A stretch of 63,991 nucleotides of DNA, taken from NCBI RefSeq assembly GCF_049651025.1, contig NZ_JBASBH010000101.1, forward strand, positions 1 to 63,991. Reading direction: 5' to 3'. A program made the translations under genes and the position numbers. The notes beneath the pieces are model-generated. The model ran no database searches. It saw only the letters and a list, made by a program, of their open reading frames with translations, and was not told where the DNA came from. The stretch is from Parvibaculum sp049651025 (GTDB taxonomy: Bacteria; Pseudomonadota; Alphaproteobacteria; Parvibaculales; Parvibaculaceae). This document shows, in pieces, positions 9,141 through 18,435 of this stretch. The first letter of the stretch is position 1, and every line of letters begins with the position of its first letter.

Positions 9141-9482
9141 TCAGGCGGAAGGCGGTTTGAGAATTGGCGCAGGTTCAGAACCGAGCCACGCGGCGCTAGG
9201 GGCGAGGCGACGCCCCAACAAGCATGAGTCAGGCGCGAGCCGGGAAGCCATGGCAGCACCCAACCACTGGTGAGCATGACAGCAAGCATGCTCAACACGC
9301 TCGCTATCTATCGCCCCCGGCCCTTCGCTTCTGTTTTTGTCTTCACTCGCGTGGCCGTCCAATAACGCGACAACGGCAACAGTGCTATCGGCGGCTTTGG
9401 TCGGAAGGCTAGACGCAGCCGCGACGCCGTTGACCAGCACCGCGATTAAAGTAGCCATAACTATGAAACTGCGCCGGAGCAT
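9141..9482 (-). CDS. Small exported protein with Cys/His cluster, head of the czc operon
   Basis: A 113-residue protein with an N-terminal signal peptide (RRSFIVMATLIAVLVNGVAAA) and a mature part containing HACCHAH at about residues 65-71, a plausible soft-metal site. No family is recognised; small Cys/His periplasmic proteins at the head of czc/cnr/ncc operons are known (CzcI-like), and by place and type this could be an analogue. ATG at 9482 is preferred over a TTG three bases upstream. Low-complexity Ala/Pro near the end makes the coding call less than certain, but strand, position and signal peptide support it. Confidence 0.6.
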   Translation of the reverse strand: MLRRSFIVMATLIAVLVNGVAAASSLPTKAADSTVAVVALLDGHASEDKNRSEGPGAIDSERVEHACCHAHQWLGAAMASRLAPDSCLLGRRLAPSAAWLGSEPAPILKPPSA

Positions 9483-10241
9483 CAAGTCTATACCAACTGG
9501 CTAAACGCCATTCCCAGGGCAAATAGGGCTATGAACCTTAAGCCTTCTATGCCTTGCCTCGGAACTGTGCAACCGAAATTCCCCAATCCGCCACTTCGGA
9601 CAGCACGGGCAAACCCAGGCTTAAACGCGCTCGATCTGAATGACGTGATGCATACTAAACCGCTATCGAGGCGCTGTGATCGACTGGTGGGTAAAGTCTC
9701 CACACGGAACTTCTTCCCTATACGGGGCAAATTGCATACCCGGGCGACCGCCTTGTGGTTCGCCAAAACGAATTGCGTTATAGCGCGGCGTATCCGGTCA
9801 TCGGGCGCGGACGCGCTCAAATCGCCGAATGCGAAGACCCGATGTCGGAAGCGGGCGTCCCCTGCACCGCCCATCGAACACTGGTCGATCAGCTCGCAAT
9901 TCTCAGTTGAAAGAACGTGGCTCGTTTCAGGAGCTGCACGACCAAGCCTTTTAGGCAGTTTGGCGCCCGCGCAACTCTAGTTCTCCGATCATTACGGCGC
10001 GGACTTTTCGTCGGTCGCATAAATTTGACCGATTGAGGATGATGCCGATCCTCCATATCCAATAAAAGAACGAGAAGCTAAAACCATTGCAATCCAATGA
10101 GTTAGCTATCGTTGTTGATTTATTTGGGGACTCGCCGTCGGGTCGATAATTGATTCATTTTCCACTCAACGGAAAACCAATGGATTCAACTTCCATGCGA
10201 ATAGACGCATTTTCTAGGCGACAGCAGCTCCAGCAGTTTCA
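9483..10241. other. Gene-poor stretch, probably degraded mobile DNA
   Basis: About 760 bp without a convincing gene. It holds the presumed promoter of the czc operon near its left end. Open frames on both strands between about 9500 and 9980 have odd composition (Arg/Ser-rich, no recognisable domain, no ribosome-binding site). The minus-strand frame can be followed from about 9970 to 9488 without a stop (… ENCELIDQCSMGGAGD …), which may be a shadow of a decayed transposase, but I cannot name it. The part from 9986 to 10240 is visibly AT-richer than its surroundings. Confidence 0.4.
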
Positions 10242-10714
10242 ATAACTTACAGGCCGACCGGATTCACTTTCTAGGCGATCCGTCAGTGGTGGAGCAATAT
10301 AGGCTTGGAGGAGCCATGGCGCCTGATACTGGACCAGCATCCCGCCGAGCGGGCTTTCCATGCCCGCTATGGCGGCGATCTGATCGAGGCAGCGGTTTAG
10401 ATGTCCCCGCAGCAGCTCCAAGGCATCAAAATAGGATTGCCGCACATCCTCCGGCCTGCGGAAACTGCTGAGCGTGCTGTGCTGAGGCAACTCGTCGCCA
10501 TGCTTCAACAACTGCTCATAGGTCAGGAACTGTCGGATGCCTTCGCGCATCACGTCGGTCAGGAGATAGAGCGGCCCGTCCTGCGCGGCTTGACCGCAAA
10601 GCTCACGAACGGAAGCGTAATGGTTACATCACCCAGCCGACCGCTCAGGCTCCGCCGGGCCTTGGCCAATAGGCTCGATACATCAATCTGGAATGGAATG
10701 GTCCCGCTACGCAT
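10242..10714 (-). pseudogene. Frameshifted accessory-region gene of unknown function
   Basis: Two coding-like pieces lie in different frames. The N-terminal piece starts at ATG 10714 (MRSGTIPFQIDVSSLLAKAR …) and reads sensibly for about 43 residues, to near 10586, then runs into a stop. The C-terminal piece is open in the frame shifted by two (… QAAQDGPLYLLTDVMREGIR …) and continues to the stop at 10239-10241. The join near 10585 is either a small frameshift or an internal deletion of a longer protein. Hydrophobicity is low and the protein was probably cytosolic. The gene is on the same strand as its neighbours in the decayed zone. I do not recognise a function. Confidence 0.6.
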
Positions 10715-10807
10715 GATTGGATTTTAGCGTGTAACGGAAAATACGCGAACACAATTTACGAGTGAGCAAAGATGCCTTCCGGCACTTCTGGTTCGGCCCG
10801 CGCAGCA

Positions 10808-11179
10808 TTATCCACCGACCCGGTGAAACGCTCGCGCCACCTCGCTCACCAATTCTTCGTCGGCGAGCAGTTCCAAACCCTGAAGTTCGAGCTTTATCGC
10901 CTCGAACTGCGCATAGGTCGCCTCTCCGACCAACGCGGCATCGGCAAGCGCATCATACTTTTCCACAAGCCGGATGATCTGCGCGACATACTCCGCTGTC
11001 TCCTCCGGGGTCATCATTGCCGGTCCCGTCCTGACAAATATTTCCCTGCGCTGCCTGACGTTATCAGCGACGGCCTGTAAGGACTTCGCCCATTTCTTCC
11101 ACTTTGCCAGTTCAGCCGCGATGCACGACGCGGCGTCTTCGATCCATCGCCACGATCGGCCCCTTGTTATGCAGCTACT
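10808..11179 (-). pseudogene. 5'-truncated hypothetical protein fragment
   Basis: A coding-like stretch of about 120 residues, rich in Ala, Glu and Leu and probably all-helical (… EETAEYVAQIIRLVEKYDAL …, ending LADEELVSEVARAFHRVGG). The frame stays open upstream through the end of the 500-residue gene, but between 11179 and the in-frame Met codons at about 11017 there is no ATG, GTG or TTG. The 5' end therefore seems lost, or translation starts at about 11017 and yields only about 70 residues. It may once have been the partner of the gene upstream. No family recognised. Confidence 0.5.
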
Positions 11180-11181
11180 CT

Positions 11182-12675
11182 TTACACTTGCGCCGCTTTG
11201 CGTGAAGCCAAGTGCGCGTCTACGTCGTGGCGACGCAGAGCCTTCTTGGCTTGCGCGAGCGTTACTTTGTCGGAGAACAGCAGAGCATCTAACTGGTCCT
11301 GCCAACGGATAACACGATGCGATTCCATATGTGCGATCAACTCGTCGAAGCGTTCGCCTTTTGGCAAAGGTGGGGCACCCGCGACAAAGGCGTCGCACAC
11401 GATGAACGTCTCCTTTTCCGCTTCAACGTTGGCTATACACAACACGGCAATAAGTGCCTCCAAGCCATCTGGCGAATCTTGATGCTGAGGCATGGCATCT
11501 ATCCATGCGCCTACTACCTCGGTCGAATAAGAGGTCAGCAGGAAGCACGTATCTTGGACGTGTGCAGCCATCGCCTTCGACGCACCGTGGTGCACCGACT
11601 CGATGATCATGCGCCGAAAACCATGAGCATAGGCACTTTCGATAGAAGGGAGGATAGGCAAGCCCTCGAAATGCGGCGACGGAGATGTGTCGTCCTTCCC
11701 ATAGCCGCTGCGGAAAGTTGGCTGGATGCGAACGGCTGGTCCCGCGTGCTCGGTCAGAGGCAACACGGCTTCCAGCAACGCATTGCGCGGCTTATCGCTC
11801 GGCGTGATACCGAGCACGATGATTCCATAAGAACGCTTTGCCACCGCCTGCCGGAGCGCGTTGTCAAGCACCTGCGGCAAGCGCTGGTTCGTCGTGAAGT
11901 GCTGTGCGACCGGCGGTGTCAACCGCCGTTGGACGAACGGCTGCACCACTTGGAGGTCGCCTGATTCAGTGACCACGCCAAGCACGTCAACGGGCTCGCT
12001 GTCGAGACCTTCATCGTCAGGCCGCAACAGTAGGTCGATGTCGCTGTGCATATTCTCGGGCAGCGGCGTCTTCACCAAGACGGCGAAGCGAAGCGAGGAA
12101 GAATAGGCCAAATTGGCAGCCACGTTCAGACGGTCCTTGTTGTCGCCCCAAGATTCCTGCGTCAACGGTAGTGGACCGACCACCACTAGGGTACCGCTGG
12201 GCAGTCGATCCATGCCGTGCGAGAACAAGCCGTGCTCACCCAAGTCGATAGCAGCATCCGAAGAACGACCGGCATCCTCTGCGTAAAGCAGCGCGCCATT
12301 AGTAGCAGCTTCGTACTTGGCGATAGCCGCGTCGATCGCCTCCTGCGAAGTCGTCACGTATACGCCAGGGACCGGACCATCAGGCCAGACATTCAAGGCG
12401 TTGGCGACGATGGGCTCCAACGCCTGATGCAGTTCATCAATCGGCAGGATCAGCGAATGCAGTTTCCCGATGCGTTTTGTAAGCCGATCAGCAGAGTGGC
12501 TGTCCCACTGCGCAGTAGATACTTGCGCAGGGAAGGCGTTGACTTCAGGCCAGTTGCGCAGGCCGGGAATGGCTGCGATCAAATCGAGCGTCTGGCCGTG
12601 CTTGAGAGTGAGGTTGTAGCGTTCGAGGTATGCGCGCAAGCGCTCCGCGAACACCTTGAGCTTCTGGGTGTCCAT
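11182..12675 (-). CDS. Hypothetical protein with an N-terminal helical domain seen in accessory regions
   Basis: A protein of about 497 residues. ATG 12675 has GGAG seven bases upstream; an ATG at 12687 would add four residues. The first 50 residues (MDTQKLKVFAERLRAYLERY, then LKHGQTLDLIAAIPGLRNWP) form a small helical motif that I associate with proteins of plasmids and islands, including some glyoxalase-like ones. The rest alternates beta and alpha segments (LPSGTLVVVGPLPL, RSYGIIVLGITPSD, FRRMIIESVHHGAS) with no signal peptide, no membrane span and no nucleotide-binding motif I can name. The stop is followed directly by the truncated fragment. Function unknown. Confidence 0.7.
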   Translation of the reverse strand: MDTQKLKVFAERLRAYLERYNLTLKHGQTLDLIAAIPGLRNWPEVNAFPAQVSTAQWDSHSADRLTKRIGKLHSLILPIDELHQALEPIVANALNVWPDGPVPGVYVTTSQEAIDAAIAKYEAATNGALLYAEDAGRSSDAAIDLGEHGLFSHGMDRLPSGTLVVVGPLPLTQESWGDNKDRLNVAANLAYSSSLRFAVLVKTPLPENMHSDIDLLLRPDDEGLDSEPVDVLGVVTESGDLQVVQPFVQRRLTPPVAQHFTTNQRLPQVLDNALRQAVAKRSYGIIVLGITPSDKPRNALLEAVLPLTEHAGPAVRIQPTFRSGYGKDDTSPSPHFEGLPILPSIESAYAHGFRRMIIESVHHGASKAMAAHVQDTCFLLTSYSTEVVGAWIDAMPQHQDSPDGLEALIAVLCIANVEAEKETFIVCDAFVAGAPPLPKGERFDELIAHMESHRVIRWQDQLDALLFSDKVTLAQAKKALRRHDVDAHLASRKAAQV

Positions 12676-12889
12676 CTTGATCTCCATCGGGCGTCGAACC
12701 GGTGCACGCTTTGCGGGCCGCCCAAAGGATCAAACATGGATTGGGTTAGGCTCTGAAATGCTCCATCTTCGTCGTACCCCGAAGGGCGCGTGCGGCAGGT
12801 GATGGCAACCGTTCCAAACGATACCATGTGATGTTGCCATCGCCAATCATTGCGTGCCGCCGGGTTCGCGGGTTGCCGCCACACCCGCC
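12676..12889. other. Upstream region of the 500-residue gene and left edge of the IS remnant
   Basis: About 210 bp with no gene I can support. It presumably carries the promoter of the minus-strand gene ending at 11182, and the decayed left part of the transposase remnant. No clear -35/-10 pair was found. Confidence 0.4.
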
Positions 12890-13086
12890 TACGAGCGTTC
12901 CCGGCATCGCCGCAAGAAGGTCGAGATGCTCTTGCGCACCTCAAACGCATTCTCCAGATGGCGCGTTTGAGGCTGCGAGGTCCATGTGCACGAGATGAGT
13001 TCCTACTTGCAGCAACCGCCCAGAACCTGAGGAGGCTGGCGAAACTCAGACCGCCAACGCCAACACACGGCGTCATTGCCGCATAA
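12890..13086 (+). mobile_element. IS1182/DDE-type transposase remnant (C-terminal end, frameshifted)
   Basis: Plus-strand translation from 12890 gives AYERSRHRRKKVEML, and then, after a one-base shift near 12932, AHLKRILQMARLRLRG followed by DEFLLAATAQNLRRLAKL. This is the conserved end of IS1182-like (DDE_Tnp_1_6) transposases, in which a single frame reads KKVEMLFAHLKRIL. Only the last 55-60 residues remain, the shift disables them, and the DDE core is missing. The stretch to the right (13087-13230, with GAGTTTTTCAACGG at about 13185) may be the right end of the element. Confidence 0.7.
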
Positions 13087-13432
13087 AGCGGCTAGAAAGG
13101 ACACCCTGCACAAAAGTGCGGGGCAGATAATGGATCCTCTTCGCCGAGAACCGCAGAAATAGCCTGATGTATAATTAATTGGTCGAGTTTTTCAACGGTA
13201 TCGGCGTAAAGCGGCCGTTGAGGCCGACCATGAGTTTCGTCCCTCCTCCAGGCTCCACGCCACCTTTGAAGGGCTATCGTGGCGACGGCGGGATATATAA
13301 CTCGGGCTCCTCTTCGCGGTGGCTGCTTATTTGCGCCTCGAAAATCGCAACAGGCATAGCAGGCACATCTAAAACAGCTGAAAAAAATTGTTGCTTTTAG
13401 CCGCTTGCTTGATGCAACAGGAGATTAAATCT
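13087..13432. other. Intergenic stretch right of the transposase remnant
   Basis: About 350 bp without a gene. A TATAAT at 13170-13175 has no convincing -35 partner. The sequence ends with a poly-A tract (about 13380-13387) and a well-placed AGGAG (13419-13423) that belongs to the next short ORF. Confidence 0.4.
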
Positions 13433-13483
13433 ATGAGCAACAACGTGAAGTCGTTTTATTGCGCTCAAACCCCTGTTAAGTGA
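13433..13483 (+). CDS. Possible 16-codon leader peptide ending in a large hairpin
   Basis: ATG 13433 follows AGGAG with a spacing of nine bases and reads MSNNVKSFYCAQTPVK, then TGA. The last six codons and the stop make up the left arm of the perfect inverted repeat at 13465-13513. A well-placed ribosome-binding site and a stop inside a strong hairpin are features of a translated leader/attenuator, but it could equally be the cut-off start of a lost gene. The next gene downstream on this strand is the PepSY gene, 210 bp further on. Confidence 0.35.
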   Translation: MSNNVKSFYCAQTPVK

Positions 13484-13513
13484 GCCTTCGGCTTACACTT
13501 AACAGGGGTTTGA
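13465..13513. repeat. Perfect 18-bp inverted repeat (long hairpin)
   Basis: Left arm TCAAACCCCTGTTAAGTG (13465-13482); right arm is its exact complement (13496-13513). The 13-nt loop contains a further small hairpin (AGCC-TTC-GGCT), so the whole 49 bases fold into one almost continuous stem. No T-tract follows on the plus strand, so it is not a standard terminator. It may be a recombination site, an attenuator or the end of a lost element. Confidence 0.85.
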
Positions 13514-13694
13514 TCACCTTAAAAAATAACAACAACATTGATAACGCAACAATTTGGAAATTATTATATGGCCATTCGGCCTTTGTCGAGGCTCCGCACG
13601 GTTCCACTGCGCCATTAGTCGTAATCCGATTGAGAGCGAACTTTCGGTTATGCGCAGTTCATAATTGACGCGGCAGAGATTGGAGGATGCTCAA

Positions 13695-14036
13695 ATGAAG
13701 CCGAAGCATATTCTTGTCGTTGGTGCTGCCGTGGCTGCGCTCGCAATGCCTGCGCTTGCGGCTGAAGGCGGCTCGATGTCTGACGCGATGTCAGGCGCTA
13801 TGGATGATGGAGCGATGAGTACCGGCATGGGCGGCGGTGGCGGCGGCCGTGGTGGCGCTGCCGTGTCCACGTTTGATCTGCAGCATCAGCTCAGCGAAAA
13901 AGGCTATACGGAGATCAAGGCCATCGGCGGTCCGGGCACGACGCGTTTTCGTGCAAACAATCCCGATGGCAAGAAAGTCGAGGTCACCGTGAACGCAAAT
14001 ACCGGCGACGTAATTGACGAAAAGCCGCTCGAATAG
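13695..14036 (+). CDS. Exported PepSY-domain protein with Gly/Met-rich linker
   Basis: A 113-residue protein. ATG 13695 with GGAGG eight bases upstream is preferred over an upstream in-frame start. A signal peptide (KHILVVGAAVAALAMPALA) is followed by a Met/Ser/Asp/Gly-rich linker (SMSDAMSGAMDDGAMSTGMG) and a C-terminal PepSY-like domain (QLSEKGYTEIKAIGGPGTTR … VEVTVNANTGDVIDE). PepSY proteins act in the periplasm, often as protease inhibitors or in envelope or metal homeostasis. The Met-rich linker could bind Cu(I), but this is a guess. Single-gene unit. Confidence 0.8.
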   Translation: MKPKHILVVGAAVAALAMPALAAEGGSMSDAMSGAMDDGAMSTGMGGGGGGRGGAAVSTFDLQHQLSEKGYTEIKAIGGPGTTRFRANNPDGKKVEVTVNANTGDVIDEKPLE

Positions 14037-14055
14037 CGTCTCTGTTGCGATGCGT

Positions 14056-14865
14056 TCAGCGCTCGAATTCGATCGTCATGCCGTCATAGGCAGGCTCGAC
14101 ATTTACCGGCAGTTCGGATGAAAGCCGGCGATAATCAAGATCGACGTGCAGATTGGTGAGCACGCCTTTTCTGGGCTTTACGCGCGCAATCCATTCCAGT
14201 GCGAGATCAACATGTGCATGTGTCGGATGCGGCGCGTAGCGCAGCGCATCGAGGATCCAGATTTCAATGCCGTCGATGATAGAGAAGCTTTCCTCGGGCA
14301 GCGCAACCAGATCGCTTGAGTAAGCGAGAGGCCCGAAGCGGAAGCCGAGCGAGCGGATGCCGCCATGGTCCTGGTCGAAGGGAATTGCCTCTATTGTGCC
14401 CCCTGCTCCTTCAACCCGGATCGGCTCACCCATTTTCTCGATGCGATGCTCGTTGAGGATCGCCGGGTAGCCAGAGCCCGGCAATTGCTCGAAGCAATAA
14501 CCAAAGCGCGACGTCAGGGTTTCCGCAGTCGGGGCGTCCATCCAGACGTCGACGCGCCGCCGGCCATTAAGCGCGACCATGCGCAAATCGTCGATGCCGT
14601 GGCTCTGGTCGGCATGATCATGCGTGTAGAGAACACCGTCGATCCATTGCACGTTTGCATCGATCAATTGATCGCGCATGTCGGGCGATGTATCGACGAG
14701 GATGGTGGTTTTCTTCAACGGGTCCTGATCCCATTGCTCGACGAGCAAGGAGCAGCGGCGACGGCGATTGCGCGGTTCGTTTGGATCGCATGCACCCCAA
14801 TGTCCGCCAATGCGCGGAACGCCGCCGGATGATCCAGATCCCAATATTGTTGCGCGTAACTTCAT
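14056..14865 (-). CDS. MBL-fold metallo-hydrolase (PhnP-like phosphodiesterase family)
   Basis: A 269-residue cytosolic metallo-beta-lactamase-fold enzyme. It starts with LGSGSSGGVPRIGG, has DTSPDMRDQL and the metal motif THDHADQSHG at residues 81-90 (HxHxD with Gln where most relatives have the last His), and ends with LTNLHVDLDYR. This pattern is typical of the PhnP-like cyclic phosphodiesterase group that accompanies tatD and metG in alphaproteobacteria. The start ATG overlaps the tatD stop (ATGA). Last gene of the minus-strand housekeeping cluster; the true substrate is not known. Confidence 0.88.
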   Translation of the reverse strand: MKLRATILGSGSSGGVPRIGGHWGACDPNEPRNRRRRCSLLVEQWDQDPLKKTTILVDTSPDMRDQLIDANVQWIDGVLYTHDHADQSHGIDDLRMVALNGRRRVDVWMDAPTAETLTSRFGYCFEQLPGSGYPAILNEHRIEKMGEPIRVEGAGGTIEAIPFDQDHGGIRSLGFRFGPLAYSSDLVALPEESFSIIDGIEIWILDALRYAPHPTHAHVDLALEWIARVKPRKGVLTNLHVDLDYRRLSSELPVNVEPAYDGMTIEFER

Positions 14866-15664
14866 GAGCCGAACACGGCCTCGCGCGGCACGCGGCTGAA
14901 GAGCCGGAGGAAGTTTTCACTCGTTGTGCGTGCAAGCGTATCCGCGCTGACGCCTTTGAGTTCAGCAAGCTTTGCCGCCGTGTGGACGACGAAGGATGGC
15001 TCATTGCGCTTGCCGCGTTTTGGAATGGGCGCGAGGTAAGGCGAATCCGTTTCGACCAGCAAGCGATCAAGCGGAATGCCGCGCGCGGTTTCCTGCAACT
15101 CTGCGGCGCTCTTGAAGGTCAGAATGCCCGACATCGAAATATAGAAACCGAGATCGAGTGCCTTGGCTGCAAGCGCCGGGCTCGATGTGAAGCAATGCAG
15201 AAGACCGGGGAAGGCGCCCTTCCCCATTTCCTGCGTCAGCACCGCGGCCGTGTCTTCGTCCGCATCGCGCGTATGCACGATAAGCGGCAAACCAGTTTCA
15301 CGAGCGGCGGCGATATGCGCGAGAAAGCAGCGCATTTGTGGCTCTCTCGGGCTGTGCTCGTAATAGTAATCGAGCCCGGTTTCGCCGATGCCGACGACTT
15401 TCGGATGCGCTGCAAGCTTGACCAGCGTTGCTGTGTCTGTTTCCGGTTCGCTTGCGGCTTCATGCGGGTGAATGCCGACAGAGCAATAGACATTCGGGAA
15501 GCGCTCTGCGATGGCGAGAATTTTGTCGAACTCGCTGACTTTCGTCGAGATCGTCACCATCAAGCCGACGCCCGCTGCTTGCGCACGCGCAACGACATCA
15601 TCAACTTCGGCGGCAAAGTCTGGAAAGTCGAGATGGCAATGGCTGTCAACGAGAACGGGCAAGC

Positions 15665-15668
<4 letters not shown>
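14862..15668 (-). CDS. tatD: TatD-family metal-dependent hydrolase / DNase
   Basis: A 268-residue TIM-barrel hydrolase of the TatD/YcfH family, 3'-5' exonuclease-like. Motifs in order: DSHCHLDF (His10, His12), GIGETGLDYYYEHSP, PLIVHTRDADEDT, GLLHCFTSS and LLVETDSPYLAP. All expected metal ligands are present. The GTG start at 15668 overlaps the metG stop (GTGA), and its stop overlaps the MBL gene, so the three are translationally coupled. This arrangement is common in alphaproteobacteria. Confidence 0.93.
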
Positions 15669-17242
<1,574 letters not shown>

Positions 17243-17273
17243 GTTTTATTGAACCTGTCGAGAAGGGCGCCGG

Positions 17274-18386
17274 TCAGGCACCGACGCGGGAGCCGGCGGC
17301 GCTTTCCAACATTGAAAAAATGTTGAGGATCACAAGCTTGCGATCCGTGTTGAGCGCTTCCGCACGGGCGACCGATTGATTGATCTTTTCCCATACCTCG
17401 ACCCAGCGATCAAGGCCGCCGGCAGCGGCAAGCCTTGCCATGGTGGCGCTTTCGCCGGATACGAGGTCTGGCTGCGACGCGGCACCCGCGCCTGCCCGCA
17501 CCAGACGCTGGAGCCAGTCGTTCAGAAGCTCGATGGCTGTTCCATAGGCTTCGTCGGCGCCGCGCCGGGCAACCTTGTCGGCAAAGGCATGCACGCCTTT
17601 GACATTGGGCCTGGGCAGAGCCATCAGCAGCGCGACGAGTTCCCTGTAGAGATCGAGGCCGCCGCCGGCTGCAATCGACAGCGCGCGGCCGGGGCTTCCT
17701 TCCGCGAGACGCGCGATGGCGATGCGATCTTCCTCGCTTGCCCTGACATCGTTTGCGGCGAGCACCTGCGCGATGCCCGCAGGCGCAAGCGGCCGCAACT
17801 TGAGCGTCCGGCAGCGCGAGCGAATCGTCGGCAGCAGCCGTCCCGGCTGGTGGCTAACGAGCAGAAACAGGCCGCGCGCCGGCGGCTCCTCCAAAATTTT
17901 GAGGAGCGCGTTTTCTGCATTGGCGTTCATTTCGTCGGCTGCATCGATGATGGCGATGCGCCAGCCTCCTGCCCCCGCGCTCATGCCGAAGAAATTTGCC
18001 GTACGCCGCACTTCTTCGACCGGGATGACGGTCTTCAGCCGCTTGGCCTTGTCGTCATAGGGGCGATTGATGACGAGTACGTTTGGATGGCTCTGCGCGG
18101 CAACCTGGCGAAAGACGGGGTCGCGCTCATCGACCGACAGGTCGCTCGCTCTGGCGGCCTGCGCAATGTCCGGCATGCCGTGGCGCAGGACAAAGCGCGC
18201 GACGCGATAGGCGAGCGTTGCCTTGCCTATGCCTCTGGGGCCCGTGAGCAACCATGCGTGATGCATGCGCCCGGCCATGAAGGCGTCGAATATGGCGCGC
18301 TCGGCCTCGTCCTGGCCGATAAGGGTCGATGCCTCACGCGGATGCGGGAAGTCGCCAAGCCGGTCGCTTTCGGGAATCTCGCTCAT
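17274..18386 (-). CDS. holB: DNA polymerase III subunit delta'
   Basis: A 370-residue clamp-loader subunit. It has a Walker A (GPRGIGKAT, residues 49-57), an AAA+ core with ILEEPPARGLFLLVSHQ and the SRC motif (TIRSRC) at about residue 190. It helps load the beta clamp on DNA. Gene order tmk-(M23)-holB-metG-tatD fits alphaproteobacterial genomes. The gap to metG is 31 bp, so probably one operon. Confidence 0.93.
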   Translation of the reverse strand: MSEIPESDRLGDFPHPREASTLIGQDEAERAIFDAFMAGRMHHAWLLTGPRGIGKATLAYRVARFVLRHGMPDIAQAARASDLSVDERDPVFRQVAAQSHPNVLVINRPYDDKAKRLKTVIPVEEVRRTANFFGMSAGAGGWRIAIIDAADEMNANAENALLKILEEPPARGLFLLVSHQPGRLLPTIRSRCRTLKLRPLAPAGIAQVLAANDVRASEEDRIAIARLAEGSPGRALSIAAGGGLDLYRELVALLMALPRPNVKGVHAFADKVARRGADEAYGTAIELLNDWLQRLVRAGAGAASQPDLVSGESATMARLAAAGGLDRWVEVWEKINQSVARAEALNTDRKLVILNIFSMLESAAGSRVGA

Positions 18387-18435
18387 GACTTCTTTTACAT
18401 GACGGGCGCCTGGCCGTCATGGTCGCAAAGTCGGC

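Noticed and set aside
9488..9980. Open frames on both strands in the gap after the czc operon
   Set aside because: No domain, poor starts and Arg/Ser-rich composition; at best a decayed mobile element.
12579..13076. Minus-strand frame right of the 500-residue gene
   Set aside because: It is the antisense of the transposase remnant and has no sensible start.
13225..13262. tRNA- or tmRNA-like 3' end (CTCCAGGCTCCACGCC)
   Set aside because: No T-arm or acceptor pairing could be made; likely part of the IS right end.
13465..13513. attC-like integron site
   Set aside because: The GTTRRRY and RYYYAAC boxes are present but in the opposite order to an attC site, and no integron cassette or integrase is near.
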